Below are positions 8,912-18,066 of a stretch of DNA of 43,807 nucleotides, piece after piece (position 1 is the first letter of the stretch; the number at the start of each line of letters is the position of its first letter). The DNA lies in the NCBI RefSeq assembly GCF_017889095.1, contig NZ_JAGHEW010000242.1:1-43807 (forward strand). The letters run 5' to 3'. This DNA comes from Thomasclavelia sp. (GTDB lineage: Bacteria; Bacillota_I; Bacilli_A; Erysipelotrichales; Coprobacillaceae). The position numbers and the translations under genes were made by a program. The notes below the pieces were generated by a model. It ran no database searches. It saw nothing but the letters and a program-made list of their open reading frames with translations, and was not told where the DNA came from.

Positions 8912-10282
8912 TTACCTCCGATTATAACGGTTGTAACCATAACGATAACCATATAATTTTTGATTTTTAGTAAAATCAGTTACACTAGCGTTAAAAATAC
9001 AACCAATTAAATTATTTTTAGCTGCAACGATTCGCGAAATAGTTTCATTGATCGTTGTAATTGATGCTTCGTTTTGTTTGATTACTAATAAAGAAGCATC
9101 GACCCATTGATTAATAATCGCCGGTTCACTAATTCCATAAGCTGGAGTAGTATCGACAATAATAAAATCAAACTCTTTTTTAGCTTCATTTATCAAAGTT
9201 TCTAACCGAGCCTGTAATAAATCTTCACTATTTACAACATCCTGGAGTGAACTGATAACAAATAAATTACTTTTTTCTAAATACGTTACCTGATCTTGCC
9301 AGCTTTGCCGCCCATTTAAATAGTTATTTAAACAGCGTTCATTATTTAAAGAAAAGATTTTATGCAAAGACGGTTTTTTCAAATCAGCATCGATGAGTAA
9401 GACATGATGATCGTTTTTACTTAATGATAAAGCTAAATTGGCAGCAATCGATGATTTCCCTTCGTTTTCAACCGAACTAGTAATCATAAAAGTTTGATAT
9501 TGATGCTTTTTAGCTGATGTTTCTACCCGATTACGAAGCTTTTTGATGGCTTCTTTATAAGCAAAGCTGGTTTTTAATGAAGTAATCAAAATAGCTTCTT
9601 TACGACGGCGCCCATGTCCTTTTCTTTCTTTAGGAATTTTCGCAAATAAACGACAGTCAACTTGTTTTTCAATTTCATCAGCAACTTTGACCGTTGGTTT
9701 TAGATAAATACAAATTGCCATAATTACTACTATTCCAATACCAATCATCGCCCCTTTTTTAAAGTTGTTTGAATGAACATTTAAAATTGCCGGAACTTCA
9801 TTTAACTGTCCTTTTTCTAAAATATCTAATTCATATTCTAAATGATAATTAATAGCATTGGCTACATACCAGTTAGTTAAATATTCTAAAGCATAATAGG
9901 CTTCCCGTTTAGTTGGAGCACTTACCTGGACATTAACGATATTAGTGTTATTTTGACTAACTACTACGCAAGTATAATTAACATCTTCAACTTGCATTTG
10001 AGCTTTAATATAGTCTTTAACGACCTGCCCATTAAATATATAATCCAATGTTTTAACATAAGACTGAGCATTTTCTAATTGACTATAAGTGTTTTGTTCC
10101 AACTTCAAAGCAGCTTGCATATTAGAAACATATTTTGGGGAATAGGTAAGGGTTTTAAAAACATCAAAACCAATTCCACAAATAATGATAATCGTAATTA
10201 TCATCCAGCCTTTTTTAAATAATGACGCTAATACGCATTCGACTTTTAGCAATAAATTATGGTGTTGTGTCTGGTTTTCCAT
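8912..10282 (-). CDS. Second Wzc-like fused co-polymerase/tyrosine autokinase
   Basis: TSSVENEGKSSIAANLALSL, VLLIDADLKKP, FIIVDTTP; C-terminal YGYRYGYNRYNRR; AGGAGGG SD before MENQ. Confidence 0.9.
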   Translation of the reverse strand: MENQTQHHNLLLKVECVLASLFKKGWMIITIIIICGIGFDVFKTLTYSPKYVSNMQAALKLEQNTYSQLENAQSYVKTLDYIFNGQVVKDYIKAQMQVEDVNYTCVVVSQNNTNIVNVQVSAPTKREAYYALEYLTNWYVANAINYHLEYELDILEKGQLNEVPAILNVHSNNFKKGAMIGIGIVVIMAICIYLKPTVKVADEIEKQVDCRLFAKIPKERKGHGRRRKEAILITSLKTSFAYKEAIKKLRNRVETSAKKHQYQTFMITSSVENEGKSSIAANLALSLSKNDHHVLLIDADLKKPSLHKIFSLNNERCLNNYLNGRQSWQDQVTYLEKSNLFVISSLQDVVNSEDLLQARLETLINEAKKEFDFIIVDTTPAYGISEPAIINQWVDASLLVIKQNEASITTINETISRIVAAKNNLIGCIFNASVTDFTKNQKLYGYRYGYNRYNRR

Positions 10283-10292
10283 CATATCCCTC

Positions 10293-11102
10293 CTATTCGA
10301 CAATCACTACTAGTTTCGTATAACCCGTATCACTACCTTGGCTAACCCGATAAATAAATTCATAGGTTCCTGGTATTGTTGGATCATAATTATTAGTGAT
10401 TTCAACTTCATCTTCTAACGTGCGATCTTTAATTCCTGCATATAAAACATCTTCAACATATTGTAACGGCCGAATTGTCGTATTAACCGGAACGCGAATT
10501 AAATATTCACTTAATTCAATTTCAATATTGCTTTGGCTATTTAAATAAGTCCCTTTTAACCGTAATGATGTATTCATCCCACAGCTATCACTAACGGCAA
10601 AAGTGGCATAAACACTATCATCATTATATTCAACGTTTTCAATTGTAATCTTACTAGTTAGATCACCGTCAACCACACTTGAAGCACTAACATAATCCTT
10701 TAAAGCATCATCGGATTCTAAGTATTGAAAACATAGTGGTTTAGTTAGATTAATTTGTGGTGCCTGGTAATCACTGTAATTTAACTGGCGCGTGGCTCTA
10801 GCGATATTATCGTCACTATCAAAAACGGCATAAGTGATGATTCGTGTCTGGTTTTCTTGGAAAGTAGAAATATTTTCAATAAAAACTTTAGCGGTTAAAT
10901 CACCATCTTCTTGATCACTGGCACTGACCCCCGCTAACAAGCTATCCTGACTATCTTGAACACTCATCGTAACTGGTGTATCTGGTAAAACTATAGTAGG
11001 ATCATTACCAACTTTTTCTTGATGGTCATAAAGATAAACAAATCCCCCATAGATAATTAATAGTAAAACAATTAGGACAATATATTTTCGATTCTTTTTC
11101 AT
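10293..11102 (-). CDS. Membrane-anchored Ig-like (DUF5011/cadherin-like fold) repeat protein
   Basis: N-terminal TM then repeats 'VSASDQEDGDLTAKVFIEN' and 'VSASSVVDGDLTSKITIENVEYN', C-term 'YDPTIPGTYEFIYRVSQGSDTGYTKLVVIVE'. Confidence 0.72.
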   Translation of the reverse strand: MKKNRKYIVLIVLLLIIYGGFVYLYDHQEKVGNDPTIVLPDTPVTMSVQDSQDSLLAGVSASDQEDGDLTAKVFIENISTFQENQTRIITYAVFDSDDNIARATRQLNYSDYQAPQINLTKPLCFQYLESDDALKDYVSASSVVDGDLTSKITIENVEYNDDSVYATFAVSDSCGMNTSLRLKGTYLNSQSNIEIELSEYLIRVPVNTTIRPLQYVEDVLYAGIKDRTLEDEVEITNNYDPTIPGTYEFIYRVSQGSDTGYTKLVVIVE

Positions 11103-11833
11103 GATCTTGACCCCCTTATATCGATCCCTTGTAACATCTTTTTAGCATTATCATTAAATATTTTTCTTGCTTGATCTTTGCCATAATATTCCTGGATAAA
11201 TAAAAAATCGCGATACATCAACGCATTTCGATATCGTATATGATGACTATCACTGGCAACAAAACTGATTAACTGATGATCCAATAAATCAAAAGCAGCT
11301 TCTTTAGCCATATTTCCATATTTACCAAAAACACTGCCTTTATTTAATTGCAGCAATGCCCCAGCTTTGATCATTTGTTTTGCCAGATTACTACTGGTCT
11401 GGATACTTTCATAACGTTCCGGATGCGCAATGATGGGAATTAAATTCTTGTTAATAACGCTATCAATTGCTTCTAACATCTCATCGCCTAAAGTATCAAA
11501 GAAAAATTCCATCAGTAAATAATTAGTATCATTTAATGTCGTAATTTCATCGAAATGTTCAATCAATGTAGCTTTACGATCATATAAAAACTCACAGCCT
11601 AAATATAATTTAATTGGTATTTTCTCACTAGCAACAATCTGTTTAAAATCATTAAAAAGAGCAATGATTTTATCATTTGGGTTATCAAAATGATATGGAT
11701 AAGCTAAATGTGGTGTTAAAACAATGGCATCACTGCCATCCTGGTATGCTTCATTTAACATCATCAATGAATGTTCAACGCTGGGACTACCATCATCAAC
11801 CATTGGTAAAATATGACTATGAATATCAATCAT
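11099..11833 (-). CDS. PHP-family tyrosine-protein phosphatase (CpsB/YwqE-like)
   Basis: MIDIHSHILPMVDDGS..., LTPHLAYP, IIAHPERYE, ASDSHH motifs. Confidence 0.93.
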   Translation of the reverse strand: MIDIHSHILPMVDDGSPSVEHSLMMLNEAYQDGSDAIVLTPHLAYPYHFDNPNDKIIALFNDFKQIVASEKIPIKLYLGCEFLYDRKATLIEHFDEITTLNDTNYLLMEFFFDTLGDEMLEAIDSVINKNLIPIIAHPERYESIQTSSNLAKQMIKAGALLQLNKGSVFGKYGNMAKEAAFDLLDHQLISFVASDSHHIRYRNALMYRDFLFIQEYYGKDQARKIFNDNAKKMLQGIDIRGSRS

Positions 11834-11845
11834 TTAATTATCCTC

Positions 11846-13600
11846 CTAAAAATCAATTGCCATCTTGGCTGATTCTTCTTCACTTAGTACTGTTAGTTTC
11901 GTATCCATTACCCGATATACTCTTTGACACATATTTAAAACACTTGGACGATGCGTCGTTACGATGCAGACTTTACTTGGATGATTGATAATAATGTTTT
12001 GTAATACTTTTCTTTCAGTAGTAACATCTAAAGCACTAGTAGCTTCATCTAACAATAAGATTGGAGCATCTTTTAATAATGCCCTGGCAATGGCAATTCT
12101 TTGTGCCTGACCTTCCGATAAGCCTTGGCCCCGAGCTCCAATTTTAGCATTGATGCCATCTTTTAAACGCATGACAAAATCATAAGCACAGGCTGATTTT
12201 AAAGCATTGATAATTTCTTCATCACTGGCATCTTGTTTAACCATTCGTAAATTTTCGGCAATCGTACCTGAAAAGATTGTATTACCTTGGGGAACATAGG
12301 CAAATAATGGTCTGGTTGAAGCATCTAAAGAATATTTTTTTCCTTGATAATCAATTAAATAAGCATTACCAAGATTAGGTGTGATCAATCCTAAAAACAA
12401 CCGAATCATCGTGGTCTTTCCTTCACCGCTAGGACCAACTAAAGCAACAATTTCACCTGGACGAGCAATCAAAGAAGAATCAACTAAAACCTGTTTTTCT
12501 TTAACGTATGAAAAATAGACATCTTCAAATTGTAATGAAAAACCTTGATCCTGGATCTTAGCTAGATAATCACTTACTTGAATATCTAATGGTTCTTTAT
12601 CTAAAAAGATAATTTCCATGATCCGTTTAGCTGAAATTGTAGAACTGATCGTTGAAGGAATAATACTAACTAACGAACTAAATGTTGATGAAAGACGATT
12701 GGATTGTTGTAAAAATAGTGTCATTTCACCATAATTAATCGCTCCTGACCATAGACGATATACCGCCCAGCCATAGAAACTAAAACTAACAACCATTCCA
12801 AGCAGCGATATCAAGGTATTATATTTAATACTAAACCAGTTATATTCTAGTGAAACATCTTTATATTTTTGTTGAAAACCTTTTAAACGATCACTAAATA
12901 AATGAACTAAACTAAATGATTTAATGGAATCAATGTTACTAAAAGTTTCGGTTGTAAAAGACATCATTTCACTATTCATTTCTTTAACTTTCATATCATA
13001 TTTACGCATCCTGGACATCATTACTTTTGATGAAAGGAGCATAATTGGCATATTAGCGATCGTTAAAAATAGCATCGTTGGATCATAATATAAAATCAAG
13101 CATAGCGTTGCGATAAACGTAAAACTATTGACAATTAAATTAGGAACCCAGCCAATCGCACTGTTGGCTACCGTACTAACATCACTGCTAAAACGATTTA
13201 ATAAATCACCACCATGATACCTTGATAGATCTAACCAGTTAACTTCAATTAATTTATCGAAAATATCGGCTTGAATTTCATTTTGGATCCGAATATTGAT
13301 TTTTAAGGTAATTCGTGACATCGCCTGATTGAACAGCAAACTAAATAATGACATCGAAACCATTAAAACCGCCATTTCTAAAGCACGATTAGTTTGAATT
13401 CCGGTAACAATATTAATTAATTCCTTACTGGCAATTGAACTTATTAATGACATGATCGTGGAAAAAACTCCTAGTAATGTATAAAAAACAATTTCTTTTT
13501 TATAATTTTTACCATAAGAAAACATCCATTTAATCTCATCGATCATTTCTTTAATACTGCCATCTTTAAATTTAGAGATTAATAACTTTATTGATTCCAT
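11846..13600 (-). CDS. ABC exporter (fused permease-ATPase), no N-terminal C39 peptidase domain seen
   Basis: Six-TM ABC domain plus Walker A VGPSGEGKTTMIRLF, signature LSEGQAQRIAIARAL, Walker B ILLLDEATSALD. Confidence 0.93.
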   Translation of the reverse strand: MESIKLLISKFKDGSIKEMIDEIKWMFSYGKNYKKEIVFYTLLGVFSTIMSLISSIASKELINIVTGIQTNRALEMAVLMVSMSLFSLLFNQAMSRITLKINIRIQNEIQADIFDKLIEVNWLDLSRYHGGDLLNRFSSDVSTVANSAIGWVPNLIVNSFTFIATLCLILYYDPTMLFLTIANMPIMLLSSKVMMSRMRKYDMKVKEMNSEMMSFTTETFSNIDSIKSFSLVHLFSDRLKGFQQKYKDVSLEYNWFSIKYNTLISLLGMVVSFSFYGWAVYRLWSGAINYGEMTLFLQQSNRLSSTFSSLVSIIPSTISSTISAKRIMEIIFLDKEPLDIQVSDYLAKIQDQGFSLQFEDVYFSYVKEKQVLVDSSLIARPGEIVALVGPSGEGKTTMIRLFLGLITPNLGNAYLIDYQGKKYSLDASTRPLFAYVPQGNTIFSGTIAENLRMVKQDASDEEIINALKSACAYDFVMRLKDGINAKIGARGQGLSEGQAQRIAIARALLKDAPILLLDEATSALDVTTERKVLQNIIINHPSKVCIVTTHRPSVLNMCQRVYRVMDTKLTVLSEEESAKMAIDF

Positions 13601-14055
13601 TTCTTACTTCCTTTTTTTATAAATTTATATCCCTTAACAAGTAAATAACGAATCGGGATGATCCTGATCCATACTTTTGAAAAAAACTCCCACCAAAAAT
13701 CACCAGGTTTGATGATCTTATCTTTTCGTTTTACTTTGGTAACGATTGCAAAAATTTGATTTCGTTTTATCGGTCCTTCAATCATTGTCTGATTATCACC
13801 GACAAAATAATAATCATCACCTTTAATTTTATAAATACGATGAACTACATATTGACCATTACGGCGTTTAAAAAAAGCAATATCGCCTTTTTTTAACTTT
13901 CGTTTAGGCTGTTTAAAATAAATCACATCACGCTTGTGGACAACAAAAGGAGCCATTGAACTCCCTAAAACATACATATTAACTTCTTCACCTTGTTCAA
14001 CTAAGTCTTTTAAAATACTGACATACGCCCGTGTATCTAATTTACTTTTCATCAA
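13588..14055 (-). CDS. S24/S26 signal-peptidase-like protease
   Basis: 'MYVLGSSMAPFVVHKRDVIYFKQPKRKLKKGDIAFFKRRNGQYVVHRIYKIKGDDYYFVGDNQ' resembles S26 catalytic boxes. Confidence 0.82.
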   Translation of the reverse strand: MMKSKLDTRAYVSILKDLVEQGEEVNMYVLGSSMAPFVVHKRDVIYFKQPKRKLKKGDIAFFKRRNGQYVVHRIYKIKGDDYYFVGDNQTMIEGPIKRNQIFAIVTKVKRKDKIIKPGDFWWEFFSKVWIRIIPIRYLLVKGYKFIKKGSKKWNQ

Positions 14056-15163
14056 TTTCCTGTAACTTTTTTTGCATATAAGCTAAACTATAACCGGTAT
14101 ATTTACATAAATAATTAGGACGTAAATAATAACTTCCTGTTTCTAACTGAGCATACGCTAAACAAGTGTTACAAACTTTTCTTAATTTACAATTACCACA
14201 TTCACTAATTCCTCTAAGCAGTTCACATTTTTCCATCAATAATTTCCAGCTTTCTAAAAAACCAGTTTTAAACACATCAATGCTCGGTTCATTCATCACT
14301 ACACATGGTCGCATCAAACCTTGCCAATTGATCGTAAATGAACATCTACCTGCTTTACATGACAAACCTGTAATTCCCTCTTTGTTTTCTTTAGTTTCTT
14401 TTATTTTAGAAAACTCCAAAGTACAAGACTCCTTAAAAACAGCACTTCCCATTTCCTGATATAAGACATTGATGCGACTTTTAGCAGCAGTTTTGGGATC
14501 CATTCGACTTTGAAAAGCAAACGGTTTATTTCTTTCCCGGATACCAGGACACATATAAGTATCGATCCTAACTGGTACATCTAATTCTTTACCAATCTTT
14601 AAGATTCCATCTTGACTATTACAATTAGCTTTCGTTAAACTGCCATTAATCTTAACAGCAACACCAGCTTCTTTTAAACTTTGAATTGCCTGGATGCATT
14701 TAGTAAAACCACCACGATAGTGACATAAATGATCATAATAAGTTTCACTATCACCATATAACGTAATATTGATTCTTCTTGGTTTGTGCTGGCTAAAAAA
14801 ATCAACCCACTTTTCATCAATTAAAGTACCATTTGTATTAATCGTCACAATCATTCCCAGTTCTTTTAATCCCAAGTATAACTCTTTAAACCAGGGATAT
14901 AATAACGGTTCACCACCAGTTAATAATACAAATAATACTCCTGCTTCCCTCATTTCCTTAGCCAGCATAAGCCATTGTTTTAAAGTTCTAAGTTTACCCA
15001 AACGATTCATTTCCTCTTTAGATAAACGAACATAACACATATCACAATTCATATTACAAAGCGGTGTTAACTCTAATACCCCATAAATCGGTATCTTTTC
15101 ATTTAACGCTCGATCAAACAGCTTTCTTTCCACCATATTTTCATACTCGTTGTCACGTTCCAT
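14042..15163 (-). CDS. Radical SAM/SPASM peptide-modifying enzyme
   Basis: LTPLCNMNCDMCYV (CxxxCxxC), LTGGEPLLYPWF, SPASM cysteines in GLSCKAGRCSFTINWQGLMRPCVVM and CGNCKLRKVCNTCLAYAQ. Confidence 0.93.
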   Translation of the reverse strand: MERDNEYENMVERKLFDRALNEKIPIYGVLELTPLCNMNCDMCYVRLSKEEMNRLGKLRTLKQWLMLAKEMREAGVLFVLLTGGEPLLYPWFKELYLGLKELGMIVTINTNGTLIDEKWVDFFSQHKPRRINITLYGDSETYYDHLCHYRGGFTKCIQAIQSLKEAGVAVKINGSLTKANCNSQDGILKIGKELDVPVRIDTYMCPGIRERNKPFAFQSRMDPKTAAKSRINVLYQEMGSAVFKESCTLEFSKIKETKENKEGITGLSCKAGRCSFTINWQGLMRPCVVMNEPSIDVFKTGFLESWKLLMEKCELLRGISECGNCKLRKVCNTCLAYAQLETGSYYLRPNYLCKYTGYSLAYMQKKLQEIDEK

Positions 15164-15180
15164 TTTTATCTCCTTTTAAA

Positions 15181-15206
15181 AAGGCTGGAGGTTTCCCTCC
15201 AAGCCT
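15181..15206 (-). terminator. Intra-operon intrinsic terminator/attenuator after the precursor candidate
   Basis: Minus strand AGGCTTGGAGGgaaaCCTCCAGCCTTTTT: GC-rich stem, GAAA loop, U-tract, between 15213 (peptide stop) and 15163 (rSAM start). Confidence 0.8.
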
Positions 15207-15212
15207 ATTAGT

Positions 15213-15635
15213 TTACGATTTTGCAGTTTCCCAGGTACTCATATCTAGATTAGTAGTACAGTGAATATTTGGAGAAAACCATCCCCGTGGTTCTTTCCAT
15301 ACTATTACATCTACTGGATTACTAGTATTACCTTTAGCACAATAATAACCATTTACAAATTCATTATCAGATTCTGCTTCATGAGTTTTGTCACAAGCGT
15401 AAAATCCTCTTTCACTTCCAAACCATCCTTGACTATAATCAACAAGTAGAGTGTCACCTCCCCGGCCAGTTTGAAGACCAGGTTTTTTGTTTGTTTCTTG
15501 ATAAACAGAACCGTAAACCCCATTACCGGCATCACATTTGAACTTGTAGACAACACCACTATCACCGCAAGCAGCTACATATTCATTAGCTGTAAAGTGT
15601 TCTACGTTAAAAACTGGTTTTAGATAACTTTTCAT
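15213..15635 (-). CDS. Candidate RiPP precursor / Cys-containing exported peptide (140 aa)
   Basis: MKSYLKPVFNVEHFTANEYVAACGDSGVVYKFKCDAG...; leader-like N-term then Gly/Cys/aromatic-rich region; adjacent to PqqD, rSAM and exporter. Confidence 0.65.
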   Translation of the reverse strand: MKSYLKPVFNVEHFTANEYVAACGDSGVVYKFKCDAGNGVYGSVYQETNKKPGLQTGRGGDTLLVDYSQGWFGSERGFYACDKTHEAESDNEFVNGYYCAKGNTSNPVDVIVWKEPRGWFSPNIHCTTNLDMSTWETAKS

Positions 15636-15970
15636 TTCCCTTTTTCATTCCTTTCTGTTGATATAAAAATAACCTGATTCTTTAACCCTCTATCTAAAAA
15701 TTCATTAATATCAGCAGTTATATCTTGATTTGATGTGTCATATTCTTTTTTAACTGCTTCAACTAATTGATTGAATGTTTGGGGTGAGGATAGAGTGTTA
15801 AAAAGAAATAATCCTAATTCGTTTAATTCGATGATTCCATTAAATTCTGGAAGAGTTGTATCATCTGATAAACGAATTGTTCCAGTATCCATGGGAACTA
15901 GCATATATTCACCGGCTATTTCACGAACGACAAAGCCTTTTCGAGCGATGAATTTTAATTCATTTTCCAT
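15632..15970 (-). CDS. PqqD-like peptide chaperone (RRE)
   Basis: 112 aa 'KFIARKGFVVREIAGEYMLVPMDTGTIRLSDDTTLPEFNGIIELNELGLFLFNTLSSPQTFNQLVEAVKKEYD', typical PqqD pattern; overlaps precursor ORF start. Confidence 0.87.
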   Translation of the reverse strand: MENELKFIARKGFVVREIAGEYMLVPMDTGTIRLSDDTTLPEFNGIIELNELGLFLFNTLSSPQTFNQLVEAVKKEYDTSNQDITADINEFLDRGLKNQVIFISTERNEKGK

Positions 15971-16042
15971 AATTATCTCCTTTCATGATGTTTTCTAGGA
16001 GATAGTTATTTTCCCATAAATACCTCCTTAAAAATGTGTTGC

Positions 16043-16894
16043 CTAAATATTTATCGATACCACCTCCTTTAAATAATCATCTAAGCATTCTACGGCTTCT
16101 TTACTGATGGTACAGCTTAGATTGATGATGGGTATCTTTTTGATTAGTTGTTCAATAAATACTAAGGCATTATCTAAGTATTCTTGATTGTGATAATTGA
16201 TCGTTATTTCTTTTAATAATCGTTTGGTTTTTTCAATATATGATAACTGGCTTATTTGATTTTGTTTCCCTTGTTGCAATAAAACAATTGCTTTAATGGG
16301 ATAAGTTTGATTAAAACAAATTTCTGATGAACCACAAACAGGCCATCCGTTAGCAAAAAAGCAATCATCCTTTAGTGTCAATAAAGTACGATCGCCATTG
16401 ATTATTTCAATATTACGATATTTTTTCCATAAATCTGCCTGGGTACTTTTACCCGTACCACTAGGCGCACTAAATAAAATGGCCTGATTTTGATAGACAA
16501 TATATGAGCTATGTAAAACATAGCTATTAAAGTTATTCATTCTTCTTTCTAATGCCAGTAAGGAATTAAATACAGTATCGTATTTAAGCATTGAAAGATA
16601 TTCTTGTTTAAAGATTATTGTTGCTTGATTTGGACTTATTTCCTGCATTCTAGCGTAAATATTTAAGTCTTGAGGAAAAGCTAAATATCTTATTTCTAAA
16701 CCGTTGTTTTGATTGATTTTGATTGTTTGACGGTTTACGATAAAGTTATCTTCAAGAATGTTTATTTCATCGACAATATCAATGTGATAATGATATTGTG
16801 GTGTTTGCTTTGTTTTGAATTTTTGTAGGTTTTCTGGAATTAGTTTTTCACTGATTCCAGTAATCGTAAAAATAAAATCACCAATTTGATACAT
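16043..16894 (-). CDS. HPr-kinase-like P-loop kinase (RiPP/PqqD-associated type)
   Basis: 'YVLHSSYIVYQNQAILFSAPSGTGKSTQADLWKKYRNIEIINGDRTLL' HprK-like Walker A and following Asp motif. Confidence 0.82.
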   Translation of the reverse strand: MYQIGDFIFTITGISEKLIPENLQKFKTKQTPQYHYHIDIVDEINILEDNFIVNRQTIKINQNNGLEIRYLAFPQDLNIYARMQEISPNQATIIFKQEYLSMLKYDTVFNSLLALERRMNNFNSYVLHSSYIVYQNQAILFSAPSGTGKSTQADLWKKYRNIEIINGDRTLLTLKDDCFFANGWPVCGSSEICFNQTYPIKAIVLLQQGKQNQISQLSYIEKTKRLLKEITINYHNQEYLDNALVFIEQLIKKIPIINLSCTISKEAVECLDDYLKEVVSINI

Positions 16895-16903
16895 ATAGGC
16901 CTC

Positions 16904-18064
16904 CTATTTGATAACTTTATATTTTTTTAATAATTCAATTCTTTGTTTACCAATCTCAATTGTTTTTTGTCCATCTTTTGATGAGTGATTTTGTTTATAT
17001 TTGATAATTCTTGATAAATAAGCTATTGGTAATAAAATCGGATATTTGTTTAAATAATCATATTTAGCTTGCATTTCTTTTAATGATGGAAAAATACTTT
17101 TAACAACAGAAACCTTGCCATCTTCTAGCGTATTTAAAGTAATTGTGGCTGAATGAATTCGTTCACTGCTGCTTTGACCAAAAATACCAGCATCCATGAT
17201 ATCATTAAATAAATCCTGATAATCAATTTCAACATCATCAGGAATTTGATAATCAAATTCTAAATAATCATGAGCTAAAGCAAATAAATTCATGATCAAT
17301 GGATATAAATTTAGATCTTTTAACACCTGATACAAATAATCCCAATCTATCTTATCCTCGTATTTTTCACTATACATGATAATATCAACTACTTGTCTAA
17401 TCCCTACTCCACCATGAAAGAAGTGTTTAGCAAAATGTAAGATCAAAAATAATAAATGTTTACTATATTCTAATGAATACACTTGCATGTTTTCTATTTG
17501 ATGAGTTATGCAATTAGTAAATGCATCAGTGAATAATTGTTGATAATTACCATACGATTTAGAATCTAATGAAAAAAGAGCTGTATGCAGCTCAATTGAT
17601 AAACCTGATTCATAATCAACAAAAGTAGTAACATCACTAGTTTCATTGATTATTTGAAAGTTGTTGCTTAAAAAGATTTCTTTGACTTTTAAGAAATCTT
17701 TTGTTTGGATATATAGATCTTCATCATTAGAAGGACGATTATCAGGAATTGGATAGAGATAACGACAAATCAATCCTTTAACGATCAATACTTTTAGATT
17801 ATTGTTGATAAATTGTTGATATACTTGAAGCATTTTAATCGTTTTTCTAGTTTGAAAGGCATTGATTTTAAATGTTTCTCTTTTCCAAATTTGTTTTAGA
17901 TCTTCAGGAATGCCTGGAAAAGTGTATATTTGGTTATATATTAAAGCTGTGATTTGATGCTGATTGGCTAAGTTATATAATTTAGGATAATCTAAATTAG
18001 TTTTTATCTTAGAGATTTGATTCAATCTGGCATCTTTTAATAACGTAATTAATTCTTCATTCAT
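16904..18064 (-). CDS. Nucleotidyltransferase family protein (NTP_transf_5-like)
   Basis: 'VLIVKGLICRYLYPIPDNRPSNDEDLYIQ..', 'SIELHTALF', 'LLFLILHFAKHFFHGGVGIRQVVDI'. Confidence 0.8.
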   Translation of the reverse strand: MNEELITLLKDARLNQISKIKTNLDYPKLYNLANQHQITALIYNQIYTFPGIPEDLKQIWKRETFKINAFQTRKTIKMLQVYQQFINNNLKVLIVKGLICRYLYPIPDNRPSNDEDLYIQTKDFLKVKEIFLSNNFQIINETSDVTTFVDYESGLSIELHTALFSLDSKSYGNYQQLFTDAFTNCITHQIENMQVYSLEYSKHLLFLILHFAKHFFHGGVGIRQVVDIIMYSEKYEDKIDWDYLYQVLKDLNLYPLIMNLFALAHDYLEFDYQIPDDVEIDYQDLFNDIMDAGIFGQSSSERIHSATITLNTLEDGKVSVVKSIFPSLKEMQAKYDYLNKYPILLPIAYLSRIIKYKQNHSSKDGQKTIEIGKQRIELLKKYKVIK

Positions 18065-18066
18065 AC

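Noticed and set aside
15353-15565. 70-aa alternate-frame ORF inside the precursor candidate
   Set aside because: Different frame of the same DNA; the 140-aa frame has the conserved-looking motif and overlaps the PqqD gene properly.
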